Source: Linderina pennispora (taxonomy: Eukaryota; Kickxellomycota; Kickxellomycetes; Kickxellales; Kickxellaceae). Taken from it: 64,000 bases of DNA. Below are positions 54,934 through 64,000 of this stretch, piece by piece (position 1 is the stretch's first letter; the number at the start of each line of letters is the position of its first letter). Location of the stretch: assembly GCF_002104995.1 (NCBI RefSeq), contig NW_024468272.1:1-64000 (forward strand). Direction: 5' to 3'. Under the pieces are notes generated by a model, which saw only the letters and a program-made list of their open reading frames with translations, was not told the origin of the DNA and did not search any database. Both the position numbers and the translations under genes were made by a program.

Positions 54934-56350
54934 CTAATACACAAATTCAGCGATGCCATTCCAGAACTTGTTCCCACGAATGCTCTTCAGCATTGAGGGA
55001 GTGTCGATGATGAAGACGTGGACATCATTGCTTGGTGGGCGCACCGGGAGTATCCGCACACATGACGTCGTTGAGTGCGGCCGAGGGGAGGCGAACACGG
55101 GAATTCCGTATCCAAAATCCTGTTCATATATCTTGAACCGCGAATGGTTGGTGATGATGGTGTCATGCTTGTGCTTATCAGGCGAAGCTCTCGCTGAAAC
55201 AAATGGCACCGGATCAGCTTCGATGCCGTTGAAAACTCTGTAACCTGCTGTTTCTGAACTGAGCTGACAGCTTTGCGGATCTTGCATGCGACCTGAGCCA
55301 AAGACTCCGGATGTAGTCTCAGATGCTGAGCTTTCAAATGAATGTGTGAATGACAGCGGGTACAGGCCATTGCCTATATAATTTGTATATGGCCTCACCC
55401 AGACGTGGACGCACATTACATGCGATACCAATCTTTTGGAGCGGCAACACAGCTGATACGTTGGATGAGGTAGGAGCCAGATCAGCACCATCATCAGTCT
55501 GATCCTTGGCTGCTTGCGCCAGGGTTTTGGCTATCAGTGCTGAGAGCACATCGTTCGCCGAGAGCCGCATGTTCCCAGAGGTATGTACGCTAACTTCTGA
55601 GCCCAGACGATCCAGTTTGTCCTTGCTAACTCGATACAGGCTGTCTTCGTTGCCACTGGCTAAGATGCCCTTCTGGTATTCCCTGTTGCGCTCCGTCGAG
55701 AACAGCGACTGGACCTGCTCGAGTTCTTTGGAACCCAGCTCTCTGCGTGATAGAGCAGAGGCATCGGTTAAGATCGACCGATCGAACGAGAATGTATCTG
55801 TAGGAGCAGGCATACCCTTGACCAGCGCACGCATTTCATCTGCCCATCGCTGAATGAAGGTGTAGAACCCAGTGCCGTCGGCGATAGCATGGCTACCGCA
55901 GACAAAGATAATTATGCCTGAATTGTCCTTGCACCGAACAGTATGCACATTGAGCATCCTGGTTTTCCCATCTCTGGCGTCAGGTAGTGGCGTTGTTTTC
56001 AACAGATAGCAGACCAGGCGGCCAGCTCACAGGATTGTATTTCGCTGCTTGAGATCGCCGAAGAGGATATCCGTCGTCGATTCAGCATAGCTGGGCATGT
56101 TCAAGTTGTCCTTGTCAATTGACACATCCAGCAGCCCGTTAGAGCTCCAATGAGCCATGCCTGCATAGACGGGGAAGGCGCACAGTGCTCGGTAAAATGC
56201 CTGCTCGAGTTTGTCGCTGCTCATAAAGTCGGCATTGCTGGTGCTGTTCTCGTAGAAGCTGATGAGCTGGATAGTAAGTGAAGACAAGTACGCATCACCA
56301 ATGCTCAGGTGTAGTGTCTGAGAGACAACAGAGTCGATGAAAGCATCCAT
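54934..56350 (-). CDS. HXXXD-type (BAHD-like) acyltransferase, copy A, nearly intact but frame-broken
   Basis: Acyl-CoA-dependent acyltransferase fold of the kind used in secondary metabolism and alcohol or amine acylation. The N-terminal frame (56027-56350) begins MDAFIDSVVSQTLHLSIGD and includes LEQAFYRALCAFPVYAG. The middle frame (55334-56002) holds the catalytic histidine motif in CGSHAIADGTGFYTFI, the channel-facing LSANDVLSALIAKTLAQA, and CNVRPRLG. The last frame (from 54934) holds the structural DFGYG (consensus DFGWG) and VRILPVRPPSND, ending at 54934-54936. About four one-base breaks (near 56035, 56005, 55375 and 55270) separate these pieces. Substrate is unknown. It is the best-preserved of three tandem copies. 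Confidence 0.82.
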
Positions 56351-56866
56351 TCTTTAGGAATAACTCGGGTGCAAAAGAAGTGTCTATATATAAAAGTAAG
56401 GTGTAATGTAGAACCAATGTTTACTAACAAGAACCATGGCAGCAGAAGTGACATGGGACGGATCCTATTATAGAAATGCGGTCCTGGATTAGGGTTCTGC
56501 ATGAGGTGGTAATGGTAAACGATTGGGATAAGCATGTGGGAATTTTCTGCTTCTGAACTGCGTTCTAGAAATCAGGCGAGCTAGTTGCCGCAGCAAATGC
56601 CTTTGATGTTGATAATGAACTTGCAATATCGACTGAGATATCCTCCAGTACACTCTGAATCTTTTGCTGCCACTTAGCTGGCGGGCGAATGGTTCGACTC
56701 GGTTATAAACGAGTAGCCATACTCGCATATAGTACTGCAGGCTAAGAGGCTGGAAAAGCTGTATTTTGATGGGTGGCCACGATGTCCACACACTGGGAGT
56801 CTAGGACGGCCGCCAGTCACACCTTCCTCCTTACCATCCTATTACAGTCCCATGCACAGGTTGGGT
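56351..56866. other. Intergenic, promoter side of acyltransferase copy A
   Basis: About 515 bases. A TATATATA/TTTTATATATAG element near 56386-56397 sits about 40 bases before the copy A ATG (read leftward). The rest shows no gene. Confidence 0.4.
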
Positions 56867-57416
56867 TCAAGTTAACAAGTTGTGTGAGAGCACAATCTGC
56901 TGGCTGTAATCGCCCATCGACTCTATATCTATATCCATAGTACTCCCAACACTATTGCACTTCATCCTAAGGCCATCTAACCTCTTTGAGTTGAATTCAG
57001 CTACAAACAAGAGTGGATCATGCTTTTGGCGATTCATTACATGCTGAATGTTGTAGTTAGATGGCCTGACAATATTCCCATTTCTGTCAAAGTTAACCAA
57101 TCGTGCCAAATGTCTGCTGGCGAATGCGGTCGACCACCTGAATAGTTTCTTCTAAACGCCCCTTGTCTAGCTCACCACTGCCTCCCAGCTCCTCACTCTC
57201 AAAGCGCTCCTCTACATAATAATACAATTAATCAATTTTGTTGTATTCGAAAGATCTAAATGTCAGATCTCTTGCAACATCTGTTGCTCCACGGCATTTA
57301 CCACGAGAAGACTGACCGTGATACCCCTTGCTGACACGGTCCTCACACTTGATCACGCAGGTCCACTCTGTTGGGGACATCACGATTTAACACTCACCAT
57401 CACACAAGTTCGCCAT
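56867..57416 (-). CDS. Small unknown gene or gene remnant with its own TATA box
   Basis: I do not recognise this. A minus-strand TATAAAAG (57543-57550) lies about 130 bases before an ATG at 57416 (MANLCD). A GTGAGT...CCAACAG interval of 30 bases, short for an intron, then leads in frame to EWTCVIKCEDRVSKGYHGQS and VARDLTFRSFEYNKID. One TAA interrupts, and the same frame continues as LYYYVEERFESEELGG and EETIQVVDRIRQQTFG. After a one-frame hop the sequence continues LARLVNFDRNGNIVRPSNYN to a stop at 56867. The amino-acid usage across these pieces looks like coding sequence, about 170 residues in total. It could be a damaged orphan gene. Confidence 0.35.
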
Positions 57417-58254
57417 GCCGCCGATATCGTAGGAGTCTATAGTGTCAGAAATGGATAGGATAAAAGAGGCTAAGGATACAGGGGATAGAATTGTGGAGAT
57501 GCTGCAGCTTGTTTGGAGGGGAAGCAGGGCTTTTGCCTGAGCCTTTTATATGGTGCTATCGAGTATATTACATTTGCGAATACTCATTTCGGGTACAAGC
57601 ACCATAGCAATCGTGGTGTTGACAATATGGATTACAGCTCTACGAATGCAGCGACTCAGACTGGTAACAAACACAGTCCATTCTCTTTGACGATTGAGTA
57701 GTGCTTGTGAAACGCCCAGGCCTTTGTGTTCCCAGAGCATTCGAGACACAGTGGGTTCCGGCGATGGCTTAACTCCGACACATGGAAATACCAGGAAGCG
57801 TGCCATTCCGAACTCCGGGGCTGACCTGTCCGCATTGCACAGTCTCATATAGACTACAAAGTACTCGGCATGTAAGCCTGATATGCATGTACCTGCTGTA
57901 CCTAATCTAGCAGCGCTGGAAAGGCAGGTGTTAACCTCGGGGTGAGTGGCTATCGGGTATATGGAAAATTAACTTTTCAAAAAATGTCTGGGGGGAAGAA
58001 GGAATGCTGATCGTCTGCCTGGGCCTTTGTACGTATGCGTTTCGGCCTTGTCCATGGTGGTGCAGGAGGGACTCCAGACCTCGAATGTCAGCACCAGGAT
58101 TGAATTTGTCAGCTGCCTTTTGCGGTGATGACGTTGCACGATTCAAAAACCATAAAAAAATCGAGTGAGCCCTCCTCCTGCTCACACCATATCTCCAAAA
58201 CATCGCTTCTTCACTCTCACATCAAAAAGAGCAAATATCTCTCGAAGCAACATC
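57417..58254. other. Intergenic with TATA box of the small unknown gene
   Basis: About 840 bases. TATAAAAG on the minus strand at 57543-57550. An ACACCATATCTCC leader and A-rich stretch precede the DJ-1/Hsp31-like ATG. The 100-codon minus ORF at 57546-57848 overlaps the TATA box and is not supported. Confidence 0.4.
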
Positions 58255-58978
58255 ATGCCCTCACTCCCCAAGCGCGCGCTTATTTCAATCACTAGCTATC
58301 ACGGCGCCTTTTACCCAAACGGCGACCCCACCGGTCTCTTTTACACCGAGGCCTTGCACCCATACCATGTCCTGACCGCTGCCGGCTTCACTGTCGACCT
58401 CGCCTCCGAGACCGGTAGCTACGGCATGGACCCGCATTCGATCGACAAGACCTTCATGACCGAGGCTGACTTTGCTGTTTACAGCAACAGCGGTGACGAG
58501 TTCTCCAAGAAACTGGCCAATCTCCACAAGGCCAGCGATCTAAACCCATCCGACTACGGATTGTTTTACGCGTCGGCCGGCCATGCGACCCTGTTTGACT
58601 ACCCAAAGGCCAAGGATCTGATCAATATTGCTGAGTCTGTCTACGAGCGTGGCGGCGTGGTTGCAGCTGTGTGCCATGGGCCTATTATTCTGCCGTTTAT
58701 CAAGGACCGCAAGACGGGCAAGCCAGTTATCGAGGGAAGGAGGGTTTCGGGGTTCACTACCGAGGGCGAGGAGCAGATGGGTCTGATGAGCGCAATCAAG
58801 GACAGGAAACTTGAAACAATCGAGGAGGGGGCAGCAAGGGTGGGAGCAACTTATGTGAGGCCGGCAACACCGTTCGAAGCCTTTGCGGTTGTTGACGGTA
58901 GGGTCGTGTCTGGTACTAACCCAGCGAGTGCCGCGGTGACCGCAGAGAAGGGCCGTTGAGGTCTTCAACTCGCTGTAA
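58255..58978 (+). CDS. DJ-1/PfpI-superfamily protein (Hsp31/glyoxalase III-like)
   Basis: Class I glutamine amidotransferase-like fold. Hsp31-type members act as glutathione-independent glyoxalases or stress chaperones. The start is ATG 58255 (MPSLPKRALISITSYHGAFY). The expected nucleophile is Cys140 in AAVCHGP, with Glu32 (FYTEAL) as the acid partner and an adjacent His141. VSGFTTEGEEQMGL and TNPASAAVTAEK are the family C-terminal segments. The ORF stops at 58959 after EKGR; removing one G from the GGG run at 58950-58952 gives AVEVFNSL and a stop at 58976-58978, the usual family ending. AATAAA (about 59001) is the likely poly(A) signal. Confidence 0.92.
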
Positions 58979-59119
58979 ACCTACTCATACCAGAAATGTT
59001 CATTTAAAGACAATAAATTGTCATCACACGTCGCTGACGTTCGGCTTATGGCCATATGTGATGGATATAGATTGTATGTCTAGCTGTAAATAAATCAATG
59101 TAGTCAATGGCAATATTTT

Positions 59120-62080
59120 TCACAGTATCTGGCTCCACCGCGCCCAGGCAAAGACAACAACAACGAACCCCAAGCACATTGCCAGCACCGTGAAGAACGG
59201 TGCCAGGCCATCGTAGTTCTGGAATGGCACCAAGAAGTTTGACCCGAACATTCCCGTGACAAAGTTCAGTGGTACAACAATGGCTGCTAGCGCCGACAGC
59301 TTTGCCACAACGTCGTTGGTGCGGTTCGACGACACAGTCAGCTCAATCGATATTTGCGCCAGGTAATTGGCGTGCGCGCGACCCAGCACACCGTCATAGT
59401 GCGTCGCATTTTGCGTCATCGTCACGATATGGTCAAGTACATCGCCGAGGTACAGGAGAACCTCGTGGCCCTTGCGCTGGTCCAGAGCGGCCTCCATGGC
59501 CGTGTCTGAGTTGTCTGCAGGGCACACTACCATGTGCTCCGAGCCAGGATGGTGTGGGCTGTAATCAACAGCGGTGGCGGTGAGGCCAGGGATTGAGGGG
59601 TTGCCCGCCATGGCGTTCATCTGCGATGTGGTCATGGCAGTGGCAGTTTCAAAGCGCTTGATCAGGGCACGCACGACGTCCGCCTTGCCCTGCAGAAGCC
59701 GCAATACCATCATGATGCGCTTACGCACGGTGCTAATACGCAGCAGCATGTCTGACTGCTCAGACGACGAGATAACCAGCACCAGCTCGTCGATCGAATC
59801 AACCTCAAACTCAATCATCTGCATGATTGGCGCTAGCAGATCGGTGATGTCGTCGATGATTGCGTAGTTGAGCCAGTCGGGCGTCACCACGATATGGTCG
59901 ATCTGGCGGCGAATGCGCCGCAACACGTGGTACTGATGCACGGCCGGGTCCATGTGGAAAGTGATAATGCCTGAGCGCATGACCACGTTGTAGATGCATT
60001 TGGGCTCCAAGTACAGCTCGCTGTTTGGGTCCGCGTCAAAGGAGCGGAAGCTGACCAGATAGTAGTTTGCGTGGACCTCGCACTTTTCGCGCACATCCTG
60101 CGTCATAATGTCCTCGACGGTTAGCGCATGGATGCCAAATATTTTGCTAATCAGGTGCATCTCCTGGAACGACGGGCGCAAAACATCGATCCAGAAACAT
60201 CCGCCTGCTTGGATCATCGACGCCAGGTCCATCGCGGGCGTGCGCAGGTCAGCCAGCTCCTGCGACCGCACCGTGCCGATTGCTGGGTTAAAGAACGTGA
60301 ACCGGTACGACTCGTCAATGAAGCCGTCTTTGTCCAGAAACAGCTCCTCCTGGTGCATGCGCTTGCGCCGCCGCCGCTTCTGCTTCTGCTTCTCTAGTGG
60401 CCGGCCGTCGAACGACCGGTGGTTGCGGTCTGGCGGTGAGACACGGGCGCGCTGCGGAGGCTCGTCGATGGGCGGGAGGTCCGCGGGAACAAAGCTGGGC
60501 GACGCCAAGTTGTAGTGCGGCGACATGGTGACTGCGCGCTGCAGGAGAGGCTCGCGCTCAGACGAAATTGACGCGCGATTCGCTGCGCAAGTCGGCCGTA
60601 GCGACTGGTTGACCATGCTCTTGAACGAGCCCGGCATGGTATATACGGCCTTACTCTCCTCTGCTGCCTTGGCCGCTTCCTTCTGGGCCAGCCCGGCACC
60701 GTCGGCGGTGTATTCGTTAAATACTGATTCGGGCTCCGAGTATTCGCCCCAGCTATAGTCGCTGGCCGTCTCGTCGTCATCCTCCTCGGACGTAGACTCT
60801 GGGATCTCGCCGGTCTGTAAGAACCGCTCCAATGCAGCAATATTGATCCCCCCATTCATCCTCTTGTCTTCAGACCCCGTCTCCTCTTTCGGCAAACTTT
60901 CTGGTGGGTTCTGCCCTACAGAGCCTCTGCGAAGAACACCCTCGGATTGCTCCCCCATGTTCTGCACGCCCGGTACAGATCCGCCGATCACGCTGGACGG
61001 ACGGCTACTGCTGAGCGCAGGCGAGAACATGTAGGAGAGGCCGGGTGCAGCACGTGCCATGGCTGTGCGCTTGCTGGAGGCTGCAGGCTTGTACTGTGTT
61101 GCACCCATAGTGTTGATGGACCGCCGGGGTCTTTGTTGGTGCTCGGTAGTGCTCAGCCCAAGCCCATCATCCTTTTCGCCAATGCCCAAGAGCCGCGATG
61201 GTACCATGGGCAGGGTTTCAGAGAGGTCCTGGCTATGTTCGCTCTCGGGCTGCTTCCCTCCCTGACTTGCTGTCTGACTTCCAGACCCTTCCGACGGCGT
61301 CCGAACCACATCAGCCACTGGGCTCTCAGGAATCGTTGCCACGGTCCCATCGGGCTGGCCACCACTGCCTATGCTCTGCGACTGACTAGTATCCACAACA
61401 TTTCCTGGCCCCTTTCCTACGCCGCCGTCTAACGGTGCGCTCCACTCGCGCAGATCCCCTGGTTCTGACATGGGCTCTGACATCGACGACGCATTCCTCC
61501 GGTCCACGGTCTCTACCCTCGGATGCACGTCAGTCGCAGCCCGGTTTATCCGTCCACGAATCCCGCCATTCGACCCGGTGCCCGATGATCCAGTAGTCTT
61601 CACCCGGTGGATTTTCCGGCGGTTAGCCACGCTCGGAGAAAACAGCGGCAGCGTGCTGTTCATTGGCATCAGCGGCCGGTCGGCGTTCTCGGGCAGATCA
61701 GCCATGTTGCCGTAGTATCGCGACGCCATCAGCCCGTTTTCGTCGTCGTTCTCAAACTCATGCATGTAGTGTGACAGCACATTGGCAATGTTGGAGTTCT
61801 CGCTGGCTCGGCTCAATGCGCTGCTAGCGGATGGTCGCCGCAGCATGTCTTGGATCCGGTGCTCGGACACTGCGCGCTCCAGGAAGAGCCGATGCCGGGA
61901 GCTCGTTGGACTGCCAGGCGGTATGGCCTTGTTGTCGGGCGAAATGCGTGGCTCGACGCACGCTTGCAGAGCCTGTGAGGCTGTCGCCCGGCGCTCGGAC
62001 AGTGCGTTCTTGGTGCGCTGCCCGCTGGTGCCGCTGGCCTTGCTTGCTTTCGAGCTCCGACCTCCCCTTTTCTTTCCCAT
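59120..62080 (-). CDS. CorA-family Mg2+ transporter (ALR/MNR2-like) with altered GMN motif
   Basis: Intact 986-residue protein. The first 600 residues are Ser-rich and disordered with a basic start (MGKKRGGRSSKASKASG). The CorA cytosolic domain follows (about 610-900: FWIDVLRPSFQEMHLISKIF, HALTVEDIMTQDVREKCE, YYLVSFRSFD). Two helices sit at the C-terminus: KLSALAAIVVPLNFVTGMFG and FFTVLAMCLGFVVVVFAW. In CorA, ALR and MNR2 proteins the first helix ends in GMN, the ion selectivity motif. Here it reads GSN (Ser947), preceded by GMF. The length and long N-terminus fit the fungal vacuolar or plasma-membrane branch. Whether the protein still conducts Mg2+ is open. Confidence 0.92.
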   Translation of the reverse strand: MGKKRGGRSSKASKASGTSGQRTKNALSERRATASQALQACVEPRISPDNKAIPPGSPTSSRHRLFLERAVSEHRIQDMLRRPSASSALSRASENSNIANVLSHYMHEFENDDENGLMASRYYGNMADLPENADRPLMPMNSTLPLFSPSVANRRKIHRVKTTGSSGTGSNGGIRGRINRAATDVHPRVETVDRRNASSMSEPMSEPGDLREWSAPLDGGVGKGPGNVVDTSQSQSIGSGGQPDGTVATIPESPVADVVRTPSEGSGSQTASQGGKQPESEHSQDLSETLPMVPSRLLGIGEKDDGLGLSTTEHQQRPRRSINTMGATQYKPAASSKRTAMARAAPGLSYMFSPALSSSRPSSVIGGSVPGVQNMGEQSEGVLRRGSVGQNPPESLPKEETGSEDKRMNGGINIAALERFLQTGEIPESTSEEDDDETASDYSWGEYSEPESVFNEYTADGAGLAQKEAAKAAEESKAVYTMPGSFKSMVNQSLRPTCAANRASISSEREPLLQRAVTMSPHYNLASPSFVPADLPPIDEPPQRARVSPPDRNHRSFDGRPLEKQKQKRRRRKRMHQEELFLDKDGFIDESYRFTFFNPAIGTVRSQELADLRTPAMDLASMIQAGGCFWIDVLRPSFQEMHLISKIFGIHALTVEDIMTQDVREKCEVHANYYLVSFRSFDADPNSELYLEPKCIYNVVMRSGIITFHMDPAVHQYHVLRRIRRQIDHIVVTPDWLNYAIIDDITDLLAPIMQMIEFEVDSIDELVLVISSSEQSDMLLRISTVRKRIMMVLRLLQGKADVVRALIKRFETATAMTTSQMNAMAGNPSIPGLTATAVDYSPHHPGSEHMVVCPADNSDTAMEAALDQRKGHEVLLYLGDVLDHIVTMTQNATHYDGVLGRAHANYLAQISIELTVSSNRTNDVVAKLSALAAIVVPLNFVTGMFGSNFLVPFQNYDGLAPFFTVLAMCLGFVVVVFAWARWSQIL

Positions 62081-62410
62081 GGCGAAAGTCGGCGTTGAAT
62101 TGCAGAAAGGAAAATAGTGTGCAATTTGGTATTGTGTATGCTAGCAAATTGTATGCAAAGGCCGAAAAAAATGTGATACTGGAAGAAACAGAAGAAAAAC
62201 GCTCGTCCCCCGCTGTAACTCCCCTATCGCAAATAGGCCAGACGTGAAGCATAAACCCCATGAAAAATACTGAGTAACGTGACCAAAAGCCGATGCTGCC
62301 TGCATTCTCTAATGCCGATGCAGGCATAAAGGTTCTGAGTAGCAGATGGCGGTCCAGCACAATGTAAAAAAATCGTCGATATAGCGACATTGAAGGCATT
62401 AAATAAAACA
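62081..62410. other. Intergenic, no feature seen
   Basis: About 330 A+T-rich bases between two minus-strand genes; should contain the CorA-family gene promoter. Nothing distinct. Confidence 0.4.
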
Positions 62411-64000
62411 CTACGCAATAGCTGAGACCGAGGTTGCGGTAGAGGAAGATGTCGATGCACTGGAGCTGGTGCTCGCTGTCCGATCGTCGGTCGCCGCAGT
62501 CGGTTCAGAAGCTGTGGTAGAAGCTGTGGCAGTAGCTGCTGCCGTGTTCGTCTCGACCTGATTGAAGATCTGCTTGACAATGGCTGCCGCCAACCAGTTC
62601 GGTCTCCGCCACACAAAATCCACATCACAATCCCTCTTATCCTCGCTGACCGGCTTTGTGCACAGCAGCAGTGCCGCGTTCTGGCTCAGCGTCTGCTGGT
62701 ACTCGATCTGCTGCCGGTAGTAGAACCACGAGAACGCCTGCCACTTGGTGCACTCCTCGCTGTCGCTGATGCCCTGTGCCTTGCAGTCAGAGTTGAACTG
62801 CTTTGCCGACGCCAAAATGACCACAGGCAGGTGCGAGAAACTGGCCGGATCAGTCGGCGCTTGGCCGTCGCGCTTCGCAAGCCCAGTGACAGAGGCGCCC
62901 GAATTCGGCTGCAGCGCCGGCCACCGCAACGGCCAGTGGTGGTAAATCAGCACGGCATCCGTATATGGTTTCACATACGGCTGCAATGCCTGGTAGAGCT
63001 TCGCGCCAGTGCCGCCGTACTCAAAATACTTGGCCTGGTAATACAGGTTGTTGCGGAACCGCGACCTGTGCATGCCCAGCGAGCTCTGCGGCTGGAATCC
63101 GTCCCACCCGCTGTTCCTTGCCCGATGCAGTGCCAGCGGACTGACCACCCGCCAGTTCTCAAAGTTCCTCGACGCCGCAGCCTCTATAGCCTTGTTGAAG
63201 TTCACTGTGGTCATCGCCTTTGTAGTTCCACCCGACGACGACCGCATGTTGCGCAGATTCTGCAGCGTCGTGGTTTTGTTCAGCGCAAACGTCTGCAGAA
63301 TCTCCTGGTTCGGCAGCGTATCAAGCAGCACAACGCCGGCTACCTTTGTGTAGTCGGCCACCTGCATGTACAGCTGCGTCCAGACGCCGCCCTCACCCCA
63401 CCCGACAAACACCAGCGGGTTGTTGACCGGATACTTGTCTAGCGCCTGGTTAATCGACTTCACCACATCTATCGGGTCCTGGTCCCAATACCCCGGCTCG
63501 CTCCACCCGTACCCGGGCCGATCGATGATACACGCGGCGTGCCCGGCATCCGCAAACCCCTGCGCCAGCCCCATCATCGACGTCGAGGGCATGCCGAACT
63601 CTGTCAACAGCACAAACACCGGGTCTCGGCCAGACTGCTTCTCTTCTGTGTACCCGAAGCACCACACATGCATCTTGTACCAGTAGTCGCCATTATGCGT
63701 CTGCACCGGCACCAGCTTTCCCGGTGTCTTATACAGCCGGTGGTCATTGGCCAGCGCCAGACCCTGAATAACCAGTAGAAGGCCAAAGAACAGGCCAAAC
63801 ACCCATGTAATCCACGGGAAGGCATAGTCCATGAGCCTGTAAAAGAGCGCCGACCCGCGCGAGTCTACCAGCCGCGGCTTAAACTCGGGAATCCCCATGA
63901 TGCGGTCCACCTGGTACCCGCGCCGTGCTTTTTGCGCATAAACAACTGAGCAGACCGCCGGGAACAGCCATGTCAGGCCCCAGACCGCTGCTGAGCCGTC
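62411..64000 (-). CDS. Membrane-anchored alpha/beta hydrolase-like protein without nucleophile Ser (N-terminus off window)
   Basis: The frame stays open from 62411 to the right edge. The visible N-terminal part has two hydrophobic helices, VWGLTWLFPAVCSVVYA and FPWITWVFGLFFGLLLVIQGLAL, then an alpha/beta hydrolase fold (PVFVLLTEFGMPSTSMMGL, ACIIDRPGYGWSEPG). The nucleophile elbow, normally GxSxG, reads VGWGEGGVW: Gly172, counted from the VDRIM segment at 63910, replaces the Ser. The C-terminal 50 residues are Thr/Ser/Ala-rich. The DRPGYGWS segment is standard for the family, so the fold is clear. Activity is doubtful. No proven start is visible. Confidence 0.8.
   Translation of the reverse strand, partial: DGSAAVWGLTWLFPAVCSVVYAQKARRGYQVDRIMGIPEFKPRLVDSRGSALFYRLMDYAFPWITWVFGLFFGLLLVIQGLALANDHRLYKTPGKLVPVQTHNGDYWYKMHVWCFGYTEEKQSGRDPVFVLLTEFGMPSTSMMGLAQGFADAGHAACIIDRPGYGWSEPGYWDQDPIDVVKSINQALDKYPVNNPLVFVGWGEGGVWTQLYMQVADYTKVAGVVLLDTLPNQEILQTFALNKTTTLQNLRNMRSSSGGTTKAMTTVNFNKAIEAAASRNFENWRVVSPLALHRARNSGWDGFQPQSSLGMHRSRFRNNLYYQAKYFEYGGTGAKLYQALQPYVKPYTDAVLIYHHWPLRWPALQPNSGASVTGLAKRDGQAPTDPASFSHLPVVILASAKQFNSDCKAQGISDSEECTKWQAFSWFYYRQQIEYQQTLSQNAALLLCTKPVSEDKRDCDVDFVWRRPNWLAAAIVKQIFNQVETNTAAATATASTTASEPTAATDDRTASTSSSASTSSSTATSVSAIA

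Noticed and set aside
57546-57848. 100-codon minus-strand ORF
   Set aside because: It overlaps a TATA box and has no recognised motif.

Overview
This is a stretch of nuclear DNA from a fungus, most likely an early-diverging one such as Kickxellomycotina (Zoopagomycota). Genes are dense, intron-poor and on both strands, with fungal families (Utp23, Dbp9, Arp8, NudE, GH15 glucoamylase, ALR/MNR2-type CorA, Hsp31-like). Beside them are families yeasts have mostly lost (METTL16, TMEM135, SMIM8, SFSWAP, BCAS2, RBM39, an AGGF1-like protein). The lineage is an inference; no rRNA or other marker is present.

Layout. 0-6.9 kb: divergent histone H3/H4 pair, a DUSP-type ubiquitin protease broken by many indels, a PPIL1-type cyclophilin and CstF-64. 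7.5-14.1 kb: PLP aminotransferase, an unrecognised 340-residue gene, SMIM8-like protein, Mag1-type DNA glycosylase and an OCRE/FHA protein. 14.2-16.9 kb: a Fanzor gene, the eukaryotic relative of transposon TnpB RNA-guided nucleases. It has the split RuvC site, a zinc finger, a probable small intron, an internal minisatellite and a frame-broken C-terminal tail; it is the most notable item. 17.5-24.6 kb: pseudouridine-synthase-like/HemK methyltransferase fusion, Utp23, BCAS2, two-exon NudE and SFSWAP. 25.6-29.2 kb: two tandem secreted glucoamylase genes, both damaged. 29.3-44.4 kb: a cleaner block with a COPI-associated-like membrane protein, Arp8, a PPR-type protein, Dbp9, METTL16, a TMEM135-like protein and an F-box-like protein. 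44.9-50.9 kb: RBM39, Nramp metal transporter and an SPT6 fragment, all heavily frame-broken. 51.4-56.4 kb: three tandem HXXXD (BAHD-type) acyltransferase copies in different states of decay. 56.8-64 kb: a small unknown gene, DJ-1/Hsp31-like protein, a CorA-family transporter with an altered GMN motif, and a membrane-anchored alpha/beta hydrolase-like protein without the nucleophile serine, running off the right edge.

A recurring theme is single-base indels next to short homopolymers that break conserved proteins while the residues in each frame stay conserved. They cluster at 1.3-5.3 kb, 28-30 kb and 45-51 kb and are absent from the large ORFs at 30.6-44.4 kb. That looks more like patchy consensus quality than many independent pseudogenes, although the first glucoamylase, acyltransferase copies B and C, and the SPT6 fragment may be real decay. 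Much of the window is RNA work: splicing (BCAS2, SFSWAP, RBM39, PPIL1, OCRE/FHA protein), 3'-end formation (CstF-64), RNA methylation (METTL16), rRNA processing (Utp23, Dbp9) and probably organelle RNA (PPR protein).
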